A stretch of DNA of 64,000 bases from Acetobacteraceae bacterium H6797 (GTDB taxonomy: Bacteria > Pseudomonadota > Alphaproteobacteria > Acetobacterales > Acetobacteraceae). Every line of letters begins with the position of its first letter. The stretch's first letter is position 1. This document shows positions 46,156 to 56,325 of the stretch, in pieces. The translations under genes and the position numbers were made by a program. The notes under the pieces are model-generated. The model was not told the origin of the DNA and made no database searches. It saw nothing but the letters and a program-made list of their open reading frames with translations. The stretch lies in the NCBI GenBank assembly GCA_015223225.1, contig JADFCQ010000001.1:310001-374000 (forward strand). Reading direction: 5' to 3'.

Positions 46156-47259
46156 TTAGGCTGCCGCGCCGATCCTGTCAACCGCCGCGTTGCGACGAAT
46201 GAAGCCGCCGGCGAGAACACGCTCGCCATCATAGAGCACGCAGCCCTGCCCCGGGGCCGCGATGGCGGGTTCCTCGGGCGAAACGAGCAGCAGCTGAGCC
46301 GCCGAATCCCAGCGTGCCAGCGCGGGGCGGGGCTCCTCGCGGGCGCGCAGCTTCACCTGGCAGGGGAAGGCTTCCGCCGGCGGATCGATCAGCCAATTCA
46401 CCGCCGAGACGCGCACTTCGGTGCGCGGCAGCGATTCGCGGGGGCCGACGATCACTCGGCGTGTCGTGGGCTCCAGGGCCGCGACATAGAGCCGCGTCTC
46501 GCCATCGCGCGATGCATTGCCCAGCCCCTGCCCCTGCCCGACCGTGTAGCGGGCGATGCCCTGGTGGCGGCCGAGCACGCGCCCGTCGAGATGCACGATC
46601 TCGCCCGGCTCGGCGGCCTCGGGGCGCAGGCGGGCCACCACCTCATGGTAGCTGCCCTGGGGGACAAAGCAGATATCCTGACTGTCCGGCTTCTCGGCCA
46701 CGCGCAGGCCCAGGCGCAGCGCCTCGGCGCGCACCTCCGCCTTGGAGGCGAAGCCGCCCAGCGGGAAGCGGCTGAATTCCAGCTGCTCCCGCGTGGTCGC
46801 GAAGAGGAAATAGGACTGGTCCCGCGCCGGATCGGCGGCGCGATGCAGCTCGGCGCCGTTCGGGCCCTCGATGCGCTGGGCATAATGGCCCGTCGCCATG
46901 GCCTCGCAGCCCAGGTCCTTCGCCAGCTCGACCAGATCGTTGAACTTCACGGTCTGGTTGCAGCGGACGCAGGGAATGGGTGTCTCCCCCGCCGCATAAG
47001 CGTCGGAAAAGTCCTGGATCACCGCGTCCTTGAACCGCGTCTCGCGGTCCAGCACGTAATGCGCGAAGCCGAGGCGGTCGGCCACGTCGCGCGCATCCAT
47101 GATGTCCTGGCCGGCGCAGCAGGCACCCTTGCGGCCCACGGCGGCGCCGTGGTCGTAGAGTTGGAGCGTCGCCCCGATGACTTCGTGGCCCTGCTCATGC
47201 AGCAGGCCCGCGACCACCGAAGAATCCACTCCGCCCGACATGGCGACCAGGATGCGCAT
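46156..47259 (-). CDS. mnmA: tRNA-specific 2-thiouridylase MnmA
   Basis: Puts sulfur on U34 of tRNA-Lys, -Glu and -Gln using ATP and sulfur relayed from a cysteine desulfurase. The 367-residue protein has the PP-loop [17 protein letters not shown] at the N-terminus, the catalytic Cys in [12 protein letters not shown] (about 95-106) and the second Cys in [11 protein letters not shown] (about 195). It is the last protein gene of the iscR-to-mnmA run and starts within the tenA stop (TGATG), so the sulfur donors and this user are encoded together. The tRNA-Met gene follows by 42 bases. Confidence 0.97.
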   Translation of the reverse strand: MRILVAMSGGVDSSVVAGLLHEQGHEVIGATLQLYDHGAAVGRKGACCAGQDIMDARDVADRLGFAHYVLDRETRFKDAVIQDFSDAYAAGETPIPCVRCNQTVKFNDLVELAKDLGCEAMATGHYAQRIEGPNGAELHRAADPARDQSYFLFATTREQLEFSRFPLGGFASKAEVRAEALRLGLRVAEKPDSQDICFVPQGSYHEVVARLRPEAAEPGEIVHLDGRVLGRHQGIARYTVGQGQGLGNASRDGETRLYVAALEPTTRRVIVGPRESLPRTEVRVSAVNWLIDPPAEAFPCQVKLRAREEPRPALARWDSAAQLLLVSPEEPAIAAPGQGCVLYDGERVLAGGFIRRNAAVDRIGAAA

Positions 47260-47972
47260 CAGCCTTCCTTCACGGCAGCATTCAGGCCCATCTGCCAGAA
47301 CCGCGCCTCGAGGCGCGCGGCCTCGGCGAAGTCATGCGACAGGCTCCTGAAGCGGGCCTCGCCGCCATGGCTCTCGCCGAGCGCATCGAGACGCGCGGCG
47401 GCCCCACGGGCGATGGCCTGGTAACTGTCCGCGGCATAGGTCGCGATCCAGCTTTCATAGGGATTGTTCACGCGGTTGCGCGAGGGGTGGTTCTCGATCC
47501 GCAGCGCGATCTCGCCATAGCCCACCGTGCAAGGGGCGAGCGCGATCTCCAGGTCGAGGATATCGCCCGCGAGGCCGCGATCGAGCACCCAGCGGGTATA
47601 CGCCACCGTCTCCGGCGCCTCCGGCGTCGTGCGCACATCGGCTTCCGAAAGGCCCCATTGCGCGCAATAGCCGAGATGCAGCTTCATCTCGTCGATGATC
47701 GCCAGCGTCGAGGCCGCCTTGGAGCGCATGGCCTCCAGGCTCTCCGCCTTCACCACCGCCAGCGCCTTGGCGCGGGCGAACTGGATGAGGAAGAGGAAAT
47801 CCTGCACCAGATAGCGCTGGAAACAGGGCAGCGGCAGCGTGCCATCCGCCAGGCCCTGGACGAAGGGATGCCAGATATAGGCCTCCCAGTCCTTGCCGGC
47901 GGCGGCATGCAGGCGGTGGAACAGCCCGCCCGGCGCGCCATAGCCCTCGGGCGCGGGCTGCAACTCAGCCAC
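47259..47972 (-). CDS. tenA: TenA-family thiaminase II
   Basis: 237-residue TenA fold: [41 protein letters not shown] with the active-site Asp, the catalytic Cys in [26 protein letters not shown], and [12 protein letters not shown] with the C-terminal Glu. TenA hydrolyses aminopyrimidines in thiamin salvage. The GTG at 47972 ([12 protein letters not shown]) is chosen; it overlaps the ferredoxin stop, so a coupled start is likely. Presence in a sulfur-relay operon may reflect thiamin's sulfur need, though TenA itself does not use sulfur. Confidence 0.9.
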   Translation of the reverse strand: MAELQPAPEGYGAPGGLFHRLHAAAGKDWEAYIWHPFVQGLADGTLPLPCFQRYLVQDFLFLIQFARAKALAVVKAESLEAMRSKAASTLAIIDEMKLHLGYCAQWGLSEADVRTTPEAPETVAYTRWVLDRGLAGDILDLEIALAPCTVGYGEIALRIENHPSRNRVNNPYESWIATYAADSYQAIARGAAARLDALGESHGGEARFRSLSHDFAEAARLEARFWQMGLNAAVKEG

Positions 47973-48294
47973 CGGCGTTGCGGGTGCCGGCCGGCAGGCG
48001 CACGACCAGCCCGTCGAGTTCTTCGGTGATGATGATCTGGCAGCCGAGGCGCGAGGTCTCCTGCAGGTCGAAGGCGAGGTCGAGCATGTCTTCCTCATCC
48101 TCGGTCGCGTCGACCAGCTTACCGTACCAATCCGGCTCGACCACGACATGGCAGGTGGAGCAGGCGAGGCTGCCCTCGCAGGCGCCCTCGATGTCGACGC
48201 CATTCTTATGCGCGATCTCCAGCACCGAGAGACCGAGCGGGGCCTCGACCTCCTTGGGCGTGCCGTCACGCTCGATAAACGTCATCTTGGGCAT
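47965..48294 (-). CDS. fdx: [2Fe-2S] ferredoxin, Isc (adrenodoxin) type
   Basis: 109-residue ferredoxin with cluster ligands in [17 protein letters not shown] and SRLGCQI (C-x5-C-x2-C...C), and an acidic patch ([16 protein letters not shown]) for partner binding. This is the Fdx class that supplies electrons to Fe-S cluster assembly. It is 9 bases after the second-last gene's stop (iscS at 48304) on the same strand, consistent with an isc operon. Confidence 0.95.
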   Translation of the reverse strand: MPKMTFIERDGTPKEVEAPLGLSVLEIAHKNGVDIEGACEGSLACSTCHVVVEPDWYGKLVDATEDEEDMLDLAFDLQETSRLGCQIIITEELDGLVVRLPAGTRNAGG

Positions 48295-48303
48295 CGACTC
48301 TTG

Positions 48304-49503
48304 CTACTCCGCCTGAAGAGGGTCTCGGACCGGTGTCTGGCTCGAAGCGCGAGACCAGGCGGCCGCGAGCATATCGGCAGCCTGATCCACCTCGGCGGGC
48401 GAGGTAAAGCGGCCGATGCCGATACGCAAGGTCGAACGCGCATCGGCATCGGATAGCCCCAACGCGCGCAGGACATAGGAGGGCTCGATCTCGGCCGAGG
48501 AACAGGCCGAGCCAGTGGAGATGCAGAGCCCCGGCGCCCCTTCCATGATGGCCTGGGCGCTCACCCCGCCGGGGAAGGTGAGGTTGAGATTGCCCGCGAC
48601 CCGCGCGTCGTAATGGCCGTTGAAGCGCAGGTCCGGCACGGCCACGCCGAGACGCACGGCGAAGCGGAAGCGCAGGCCAGCGATGCGGGCGTTATCGGCG
48701 ACCATCTCCTCCTTCGCGTAGCGCGCCGCCTCGCCGAAGCCCACGACGAGGGGGGCCGCCAGCGTGCCGGAGCGCAGGCCCCTCTCCTGCCCGCCGCCCG
48801 AGAAGAGCGGCGCTAGCCGGGCGCGGGGCCGGCGGCGGACATAGAGCGCGCCGATGCCCTTGGGGCCGTAGATCTTATGCGCGGAGAGCGAGAGCAGGTC
48901 GATGCCCAGCGCATTCACGTCGAGCGGGATGCGCCCCGCACCCTGCGCCGCGTCGACATGAAAGAGCGCCCCGGCCTCCTTCACCATCCGGCCGATGGCG
49001 CCGAGCGGCTGGATGACGCCGATCTCGTTGTTCACGGCCATGATGGAGACGAGCAGCGTGCGCTCGTCCAGCGCCTCGCGCAGCCTGTCGAGATCGACGA
49101 GCCCATCGCGGCCGACGGGCAGGATCACCGGCTCGAAGCCTTCCGAGGCCAGGTCCCGCACACTTTCGAGCACGCATTTATGCTCGGTCACGAGGGTGAC
49201 GATCTTGCGCCGCGCATCGCCCTGGCTTGCCGCGAAGCGGGCGGCGCCCTTGATGGCGAGGTTATTGGCCTCCGTGGCGCCGGAGGTCAGCACGATCTCC
49301 CGCGCCTCGGCGCCGATCAGCGCGGCGATCTGTTCACGCGCCGCCTCCACGGCTTCCTCCGCTGCACGGCCGAGCGCGTGTTCCACGCTGTGCGGATTGG
49401 CGAAATTCTCCTCCCACCACGGGCGCATGGCCGCGAGCACGCGCGGATCGACCGGCGTGGTGGCGTGGTTGTCGAGATAGATGGGGCGGTTGGCCAGCGG
49501 CAT
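48304..49503 (-). CDS. iscS: Cysteine desulfurase (IscS-like)
   Basis: PLP enzyme that takes sulfur from cysteine for Fe-S clusters and tRNA thiolation. The 399 residues include IYLDNHATTPVDPRVL, SGATEANNLAIKGA, the PLP Lys in SLSAHKIYGPKGIGALYV, GGGQERGLRSGTLA, and the active-site Cys loop in STGSACSSAEIEPSYVLRALG, which matches IscS (group I). The start at MPLANRPIYLDN is preferred to the upstream one at 49539. It follows a second desulfurase gene by 49 bases. Confidence 0.95.
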   Translation of the reverse strand: MPLANRPIYLDNHATTPVDPRVLAAMRPWWEENFANPHSVEHALGRAAEEAVEAAREQIAALIGAEAREIVLTSGATEANNLAIKGAARFAASQGDARRKIVTLVTEHKCVLESVRDLASEGFEPVILPVGRDGLVDLDRLREALDERTLLVSIMAVNNEIGVIQPLGAIGRMVKEAGALFHVDAAQGAGRIPLDVNALGIDLLSLSAHKIYGPKGIGALYVRRRPRARLAPLFSGGGQERGLRSGTLAAPLVVGFGEAARYAKEEMVADNARIAGLRFRFAVRLGVAVPDLRFNGHYDARVAGNLNLTFPGGVSAQAIMEGAPGLCISTGSACSSAEIEPSYVLRALGLSDADARSTLRIGIGRFTSPAEVDQAADMLAAAWSRASSQTPVRDPLQAE

Positions 49504-49552
49504 GGCGTGGAATGTGGGCACTCCATGCCGGCCGGACAACTAGTCGGCTCCG

Positions 49553-50653
49553 TCAGGCCGCTCGGCGCCGCGCCCTTTCGCGCATCGCGCCCCAGGCCTC
49601 GACAAAGCGCGAAAGCGCATCAAGCGGGGCATTCCAGGGCAGCGAGACACGGATCGCACAGCCCGCCTCCTCGCCCAGGCCCATGGCCTTGAGCACCGGG
49701 CTCACCGCCACCTTGCCCGAGGAGCAGGCCGAGCCGGCCGAGACCCGCACGCCCGCGATATCCAGCGCAATCACCTGCATCTCGGCGGCGACGCCGGGCA
49801 GCAGGAGGGAGGTGGTATTGGGCAGGCGGGGCGCCTCGGCGCCGATCACCCTGGCTTCGGGGGCGAGGTCGAGAATGGCCTCCTCGATCCCGTCGCGCAG
49901 CACGGTCAGGCGATCGGCATCGGCGGGATCGGCGGCGGCCACGGCGGCCGCCAGCCCGGCGATGGCCGGCAGGGCCTCGGTGCCGCCGCGGCGGCCGCTT
50001 TCCTGCCCGCCGCCGGCGAAAATGGCATTGGGCGAGAGGCCTGGGCGCAGCAGCAGCGCGCCCGCACCCTTGGGCCCGCCGAGCTTATGGCCGGAAATGG
50101 CCATGCTGTCGGCGCCCACCGTTTCGAGCGTGATGGCCACGCGGCCTGCGGCCTGCACGGCATCGACATGCAGCAGCGCGCCGTGGTCGCGGCAGAGCGC
50201 GGAGATATCCGACAGCGGGTGGATCACCCCCGTCTCGTTATTGGCCGCCATGAGGCAGACCAGCGCGGGCTCGCCCCCGGTGAGAGCCTTTTCCAGCGCG
50301 GCCAGATCCACCGTGCCATCCCCATGCACCGGCAGAAGCTCGGCCTCGGGCGCGGCGCGGAGCACGGCGGGATGCTCCGTCGCCCCCACCAATACCCGGC
50401 GCGTGCCGCGCAGGCCCTGGATGGCCAGCGCATTGGCCTCCGTCGCGCCGGAGCAGAAGACGATGTCGCGCGGCCGGGCGCCGAAACGCTCGGCAAGCTG
50501 GCGCCGCGCCAGTTCCAGCAGCTTCCGCGCCTCCCGCCCATCGGCATGGACGGAGGAAGGGTTGCCCACGAGGTCCAGCGCCGCCATCACCGCCTCCCGC
50601 GCCTCGGGGCGCAGCGGCTCGGTCGCATTGGCGTCGAGATAGAGGGACTTCAC
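49553..50653 (-). CDS. Second cysteine desulfurase (NifS/IscS-like)
   Basis: 366-residue PLP-dependent desulfurase: LYLDANATEPLRPEAREA, CSGATEANALAIQG, PLP Lys in AISGHKLGGPKGAGALLL, GGGQESGRRGGTEALPAI and Cys loop VSAGSACSSGKVAVSPVL. It differs from its neighbour (48304-49503) in the Lys loop (SGHKLGGP vs SAHKIYGP) and is shorter, so it is a separate paralogue, not a recent duplication. It starts at GTG within the iscR stop (GTGA). Division of labour between the two is unknown. Confidence 0.92.
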   Translation of the reverse strand: MKSLYLDANATEPLRPEAREAVMAALDLVGNPSSVHADGREARKLLELARRQLAERFGARPRDIVFCSGATEANALAIQGLRGTRRVLVGATEHPAVLRAAPEAELLPVHGDGTVDLAALEKALTGGEPALVCLMAANNETGVIHPLSDISALCRDHGALLHVDAVQAAGRVAITLETVGADSMAISGHKLGGPKGAGALLLRPGLSPNAIFAGGGQESGRRGGTEALPAIAGLAAAVAAADPADADRLTVLRDGIEEAILDLAPEARVIGAEAPRLPNTTSLLLPGVAAEMQVIALDIAGVRVSAGSACSSGKVAVSPVLKAMGLGEEAGCAIRVSLPWNAPLDALSRFVEAWGAMRERARRRAA

Positions 50654-51132
50654 GGCCGCGAGCCCTCATGGGCCCGGCGCGGCGGCAGGGCGCGGCCCAG
50701 CACCCGGCCCTCCACCACGTCATCCAGCGTCATATGGGTGAAGAAGAGGCGGATATGCTCGTCCAGCTCGGCCCAAAGATCATGCGTGCGGCATTTCTGG
50801 CCGTCGACGCAGCCCGGCCCGCCATCCTCGCAGCGGATGGTGCAGACATTCTCATCCACCGCCGAGACGATATCGGCCACCGCGATCGTGGCCGCCGGCC
50901 GGCCGAGCCGATAGCCCCCGCCCGGCCCGCGCGCGGAGGAAACGAGCCCCGCCCGACGCAGCTTCGCGAAGATCTGCTCCAGATAGGCGAGCGAGAGCTG
51001 CTGGGCGGCGGAAATCTCGGACAGGCTCACCGGCTGGGCGCGGCAACAGGCCTCGGCATCCAGCTTTCCCTGGCGCGCCGCCATCTCGACCATGGCCATT
51101 ACCGCGTAACGGCCCCGTGTGGACAAGCGCAT
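50650..51132 (-). CDS. iscR: Rrf2-family iron-sulfur regulator IscR
   Basis: 160-residue Rrf2 protein: MRLSTRGRYAVMAMVEMA at the start, helix-turn-helix LSEISAAQQLSLAYLEQIFAKLRRAGLVSS, GPGGGYRLGRP wing, and three Cys in CTIRCEDGGPGCVDGQKCRTH for a [2Fe-2S] cluster with the following His. This is the sensing layout of IscR, which controls Fe-S assembly genes by their cluster state. It is the first gene of the minus-strand desulfurase-ferredoxin operon. Confidence 0.95.
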   Translation of the reverse strand: MRLSTRGRYAVMAMVEMAARQGKLDAEACCRAQPVSLSEISAAQQLSLAYLEQIFAKLRRAGLVSSARGPGGGYRLGRPAATIAVADIVSAVDENVCTIRCEDGGPGCVDGQKCRTHDLWAELDEHIRLFFTHMTLDDVVEGRVLGRALPPRRAHEGSRP

Positions 51133-51187
51133 AACCTATCCGTTCTCTACGTGACTGACGCGGCTGATCTGCGCGCCCGGAATATCT

Positions 51188-51249
51188 GGCATGGGGGCCA
51201 TGCCGTGAATCTGTTATGAATCTAACGAGTGAATGCCTATAGTTAGCAA
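51188..51249 (-). promoter_or_regulatory. Candidate iscR promoter region with two inverted repeats
   Basis: GGCATGG-GGG-CCATGCC (51188-51204) is a perfect 7-bp inverted repeat, and GTTA-N6-TAAC (51213-51226) lies just upstream of it on the minus strand. A -35-like TTGCTA (51249-51244) with a -10-like TTAGAT (51225-51220), 18-bp spacing, overlaps the second repeat. They sit where an IscR or iron-responsive operator is expected; neither matches a consensus I can vouch for. Confidence 0.4.
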
Positions 51250-51516
51250 CGGACCGGGTTGCGGAAGCCTGTCCCGGTCCATCCCATCGGTCGAAAAACC
51301 CAGGCTGCTCTTCAAGCCGGGGTACGAGCCATAAAGGCAAGATCGGAGCCAATTCCCGCGACGCGATGTCGCAAGAGGAGGCTATGGATTCCGACTGCCC
51401 AAGTCAAGAATTGGGCATTTGGTGCCGGGACGCCGAGCCGCGCTGATGCGGCGGGCGAGCACAGGTTTTCCTCACGCGTGCTTCGGCACGCCTTGATGAC
51501 CGGACGCAAGGGGACG

Positions 51517-52185
51517 ATGCCTGAAGTGATGTTCGCCGGGCCGGATGGCCGGCTTGAGGGTCGTTACCACCACGCGAAGCAGCCCAATGCTCCCGTGGCG
51601 CTCGTTCTCCACCCGCACCCGCTCCATGGCGGGACGATGAATAACCGGGTGGTGCACGCGCTCTACGGGCGTTTCCAGGCGATGGGCTTCTCCGTTCTGC
51701 GGTTCAATTTCCGCGGGGTGGGTCGCAGCCAGGGCCGTTACGATGGCGGTATCGGAGAAATCAGCGACGCCGCGGCGGCGCTCGACTTCCTCCAGGCCGT
51801 CAACCCGAATGCCTCGATGCTGTGGGTCGCCGGCTACTCCTTCGGCGCCTATGTGGGCATGCAGCTGCTGATGCGCCGGCCGGAAATGGGCGGTTTCGTC
51901 TCGATTTCCGCGCCTGCCAGCCATTATGACTTCGGCTTCCTCGCACCTTGCCCCTGCTCGGGCCTGATCCTCCATGGTGAGGCTGACGAGCTGGTGCCGG
52001 AGAATTCGGTGAAGAAGCTGGTCGATAAGCTGAACACCCAGCGCGGCGTGACCATCGACTACCGCGTCATGGAAGGCGCCGGCCATGTGTTCACGCCGGA
52101 GCAGACCGAGCGCGTGGCCGATGCCACCGAAGACCATGTGATGATGGTGATGAACCGCAACCGCGTGGCCCTCGCCGCCGATTGA
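51517..52185 (+). CDS. Alpha/beta hydrolase, conserved small esterase-like family
   Basis: 222-residue alpha/beta hydrolase: PHPLHGGTMNNRVVHALYGRFQ, FNFRGVGRSQGRYDGGIGE, nucleophile elbow in VAGYSFGAYVGMQL (Ser), GEADELVPENSV with acidic residue and EGAGHVF with His. This is the short form found near outer-membrane or stress genes in alphaproteobacteria; the substrate is unknown. The start at MPEVMFAGPDGRLEG is the family-like start; an ATG 21 bases upstream (MTGRKGT) is an alternative. It is divergent from iscR. Confidence 0.85.
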   Translation: MPEVMFAGPDGRLEGRYHHAKQPNAPVALVLHPHPLHGGTMNNRVVHALYGRFQAMGFSVLRFNFRGVGRSQGRYDGGIGEISDAAAALDFLQAVNPNASMLWVAGYSFGAYVGMQLLMRRPEMGGFVSISAPASHYDFGFLAPCPCSGLILHGEADELVPENSVKKLVDKLNTQRGVTIDYRVMEGAGHVFTPEQTERVADATEDHVMMVMNRNRVALAAD

Positions 52186-52208
52186 GGTCATCCCTCCGAT
52201 GACGGAGA

Positions 52209-52240
52209 AAGCCGCCGGCCCCGCGCCGGCGGCTTTTTTC
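52209..52240 (+). terminator. Rho-independent terminator of the hydrolase gene
   Basis: AGCCGCCGGC and GCCGGCGGCT form a 10-bp stem with a CCCGC loop, preceded by AA and followed by six T. It is 25 bases past the stop at 52185. Confidence 0.95.
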
Positions 52241-52361
52241 ATGCCAATTTCTTGGCCATGCCATTGAGCGGCACCGGTTTTTTCGCCATGATGCGACGCA
52301 ACAAGAACCTGCCGGACCGCCTCTTTCCCCCTGCCGCCTGATTGCCGCCTCCACAGGTTCG

Positions 52362-53537
52362 ATGCTCATGTCCCTTCCTCCCGCGCTCCTGGCGCTTGCC
52401 GTCGCCTCCTTCGGGATCGGCACGAGCGAATTCGTGATCATGGGGCTGCTCCCGGAGGTTTCGGTAGACCTGGGCGTCAGCATCCCTTCGGCCGGCATGC
52501 TCATCACGGGCTATGCGCTGGGCGTGACCTTCGGCGCCCCGATCCTGGCCGCGGCCACGGCCCGCCTGCCCCGGCACAGCGCGCTGATGGGGCTGATGGC
52601 GCTTTTCGTCATCGGCAATCTCCTTTGCGCCGTGGCGCCGAGCCAGGCGACGCTGATGGCCGCCCGGATGATCACCGCGCTGAGCCATGGCGCCTTCTTC
52701 GGCCTCGGTGCCGTCGCGGCCTCGCAGCTCGTACCGCCGCATCAGCGGGGGCAGGCTATTTCGCTCATGTTCGCGGGGCTGACGCTCGCCAATGTGCTCG
52801 GCGTGCCGGTGGGCACGGCGCTGGGCCAGGCACTGGGCTGGCGCTGCACCTTCTGGGTCGTGGTAGCGATCGGGGCGGTCGCAGCCGTCACCCTGCTGCG
52901 CTGGCTGCCCATGACGCCCATGCCGCGCCCCCGCAGCCTGCTGAGCGAGGCGCGAGTGCTGGGCCAGCCGCAGGTGCTGCTGGCCATGGTGATGTCGGCG
53001 CTCGCCTCGGCCAGCATGTTCAGCGTCTTCACCTATCTCTCGCCGCTGCTGCGCGACGAGACGGGTTTCTCGCCCCGCGAGGTGGCCTTCATGCTGCTGC
53101 TGCTGGGCGGCGGGCTGACCATCGGGCATCTGCTCGGCGGCCGGCTGGGCGATTGGCGGCTGATGCCTTCGGTCATCGGGCTCTGCGGCGCGCTGATCCT
53201 GGTGCTCGCCGCCCTGGCCTTCACCGTGCATGACCCGCTGCTGGCCACCGGCGGCGTCTTCCTCTGGGGCATGCTGGCCTTCGCCCTGGCCTCGCCGCTG
53301 CAACTCCGCGTGGTGACGCAGGCGGCGGAGGCACCGCATCTCGCCTCCACGGTGAACCAGGGCGCCTTCAACCTCGGCAATGCGGCCGGCGCCTGGATCA
53401 GCGGCACGGCGCTCAATCTCGGCGTCTCCCTGGCGGATCTGCCCTGGATCGCGGCGGTGCTGACGGCGAGCGCCATGGTGCTCGCCATCCTCTCCCACGC
53501 GCTCGGCGAGCAGGGCAGCCGTCAGCCGGCGGTGTGA
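52362..53537 (+). CDS. MFS transporter (drug/sugar efflux type)
   Basis: 391-residue MFS protein with about 12 helices: FGIGTSEFVIMGLLPEVSVDLGVSIPSAG and GYALGVTFGAPILAA are characteristic of the AraJ/YdhP/PbuE-like efflux group (DHA1). It likely exports purines, sugars or drugs. An internal ATG two codons on (MSLPPALL) is an alternative start. Its last 16 bases overlap the end of the convergent metallopeptidase gene. Confidence 0.88.
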   Translation: MLMSLPPALLALAVASFGIGTSEFVIMGLLPEVSVDLGVSIPSAGMLITGYALGVTFGAPILAAATARLPRHSALMGLMALFVIGNLLCAVAPSQATLMAARMITALSHGAFFGLGAVAASQLVPPHQRGQAISLMFAGLTLANVLGVPVGTALGQALGWRCTFWVVVAIGAVAAVTLLRWLPMTPMPRPRSLLSEARVLGQPQVLLAMVMSALASASMFSVFTYLSPLLRDETGFSPREVAFMLLLLGGGLTIGHLLGGRLGDWRLMPSVIGLCGALILVLAALAFTVHDPLLATGGVFLWGMLAFALASPLQLRVVTQAAEAPHLASTVNQGAFNLGNAAGAWISGTALNLGVSLADLPWIAAVLTASAMVLAILSHALGEQGSRQPAV

Positions 53538-54592
53538 GCCTCGCCGCTCTGCACCAGCGCGTGGATGAAGCGCAGCTTCTCGATCACCGGCCGCGATAGC
53601 ACGAAGGGATAGGCATCGGGCGCGCCCATGCAGCGGTTGAGGCTGTTCACCGCCACGGTCAGCGGCACCCACGCCTCCAGGATCGGGTCGAGGCTCGCCT
53701 CGCGATAGGGGTTCACGTCGATCTCGGCGGCCAGCGCACCGGCGGCATCGGCTTTGGGCGCGATGCCGAGCCCGAAGGCGCGGGCCATCTCCACCGTGTC
53801 GATCATGTGCAGGTAATGCGCCCAGGTTTCGGCGAAATCCTCCCAGGGATGGGCCGAAGCATAGGCGCTGACGAAATGCATCGGCCAATCCGGCGGGGCG
53901 CCATTGGCATAGTGACGCTGCAGGGCCGCGCCGTAATCCTCGCGCTCGTCGCCGAAGACGGCGCGGCAGGCCTCGAGCTGGCCGCCGTCTTGCACCAGCC
54001 GATCCCAGTAATAATGCCCGACCTCGTGCCGGTAATGGCCCAACAGGGTGCGATAGGGCTCGCCCATGGCGGTGCGGCGGCGCTCGCGCTCGGCATCGTC
54101 GGCCTCGGCGAGGGCCAGGGTGATGAGGCCGCTGTCATGCCCGGTCATGACGTTCTGGCCCGTCGGCATAGCCTCGTCGGCCAGCACGTCGAAGGCGAGG
54201 CCCGTCTCGGGATTCTCCAACTTGGTCGGGCGTGGCAGGTCCAGCCGCAGGATGGTGTAGAAGAGCCGATGCTGCGCCACCTGGGCGCGCTGCCAGAGCG
54301 AGAGGTTCTCCGGGATGGAGAGATCGGGGATGGTGCGGTTATGCCGGCAGCAGAGGCAGAGCGCCTCCTCGCCATCGGCCGGGACGAGCCAGTTGCAGGC
54401 GGCATGCTGGGCATTGGCGCAGAAGCGCCAGCGGCCCTCCTCCCCTTCCGCCGCCAGCGCATCGCCTTCGGCGCGCACCACGGTCAGCCGGTTCGCCTCG
54501 GGCAGGTAGCCAAGATTTTCCCCGCAGGCTTCGCAGCGGGAATTCTCGAAATGGAGGAGCTGCCCGTCGCAGGGGCAGGTAAAGAGGCGCAT
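53522..54592 (-). CDS. Zinc-ribbon and zinc-binding metallopeptidase family protein
   Basis: 356-residue protein with an N-terminal zinc ribbon (CPCDGQLLHFENSRCEACGENLGYL) and a later HExxH motif in YRHEVGHYYWDRLV (about 200), the layout of the putative zinc-binding metallopeptidase family (PF10005 type). Proteolysis has not been shown for the family to my knowledge. MRLFTCPCDGQ is the natural start, but on its mRNA the ATG comes directly after the T-run of the ilvC terminator and has no Shine-Dalgarno, so translation may be leaderless or start elsewhere. Confidence 0.8.
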   Translation of the reverse strand: MRLFTCPCDGQLLHFENSRCEACGENLGYLPEANRLTVVRAEGDALAAEGEEGRWRFCANAQHAACNWLVPADGEEALCLCCRHNRTIPDLSIPENLSLWQRAQVAQHRLFYTILRLDLPRPTKLENPETGLAFDVLADEAMPTGQNVMTGHDSGLITLALAEADDAERERRRTAMGEPYRTLLGHYRHEVGHYYWDRLVQDGGQLEACRAVFGDEREDYGAALQRHYANGAPPDWPMHFVSAYASAHPWEDFAETWAHYLHMIDTVEMARAFGLGIAPKADAAGALAAEIDVNPYREASLDPILEAWVPLTVAVNSLNRCMGAPDAYPFVLSRPVIEKLRFIHALVQSGEAHTAG

Positions 54593-54593
54593 G

Positions 54594-54643
54594 AAAAACC
54601 CTCGTGACGGCGGGCCTGGAACGGCGCGCCACCACGAGGGTTT
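54594..54643 (-). terminator. Rho-independent terminator of ilvC
   Basis: On the minus strand AAACCCTCGTG and CACGAGGGTTT form an 11-bp stem with a 26-nt loop, followed by TT to give TTTTT. The T-run ends one base before the ATG of the metallopeptidase gene. It lies 53 bases beyond the ilvC stop. Confidence 0.8.
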
Positions 54644-54695
54644 CATTGCGCTTGCAGGAAGGCTGACCCGCGTGGGCCAGCCCCGCCTGGAAGGA

Positions 54696-56268
<1,573 letters not shown>

Positions 56269-56325
56269 GATCTGTCTCTTGGAATCTCGGGTATCGGAAA
56301 GGGCTTGGGTCGGGCTGGCCTTGGA

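Noticed and set aside
48304-50653. Recent tandem duplication of one cysteine desulfurase gene
   Set aside because: The two proteins differ clearly in the PLP-lysine loop, Cys loop and length, so they are old paralogues.
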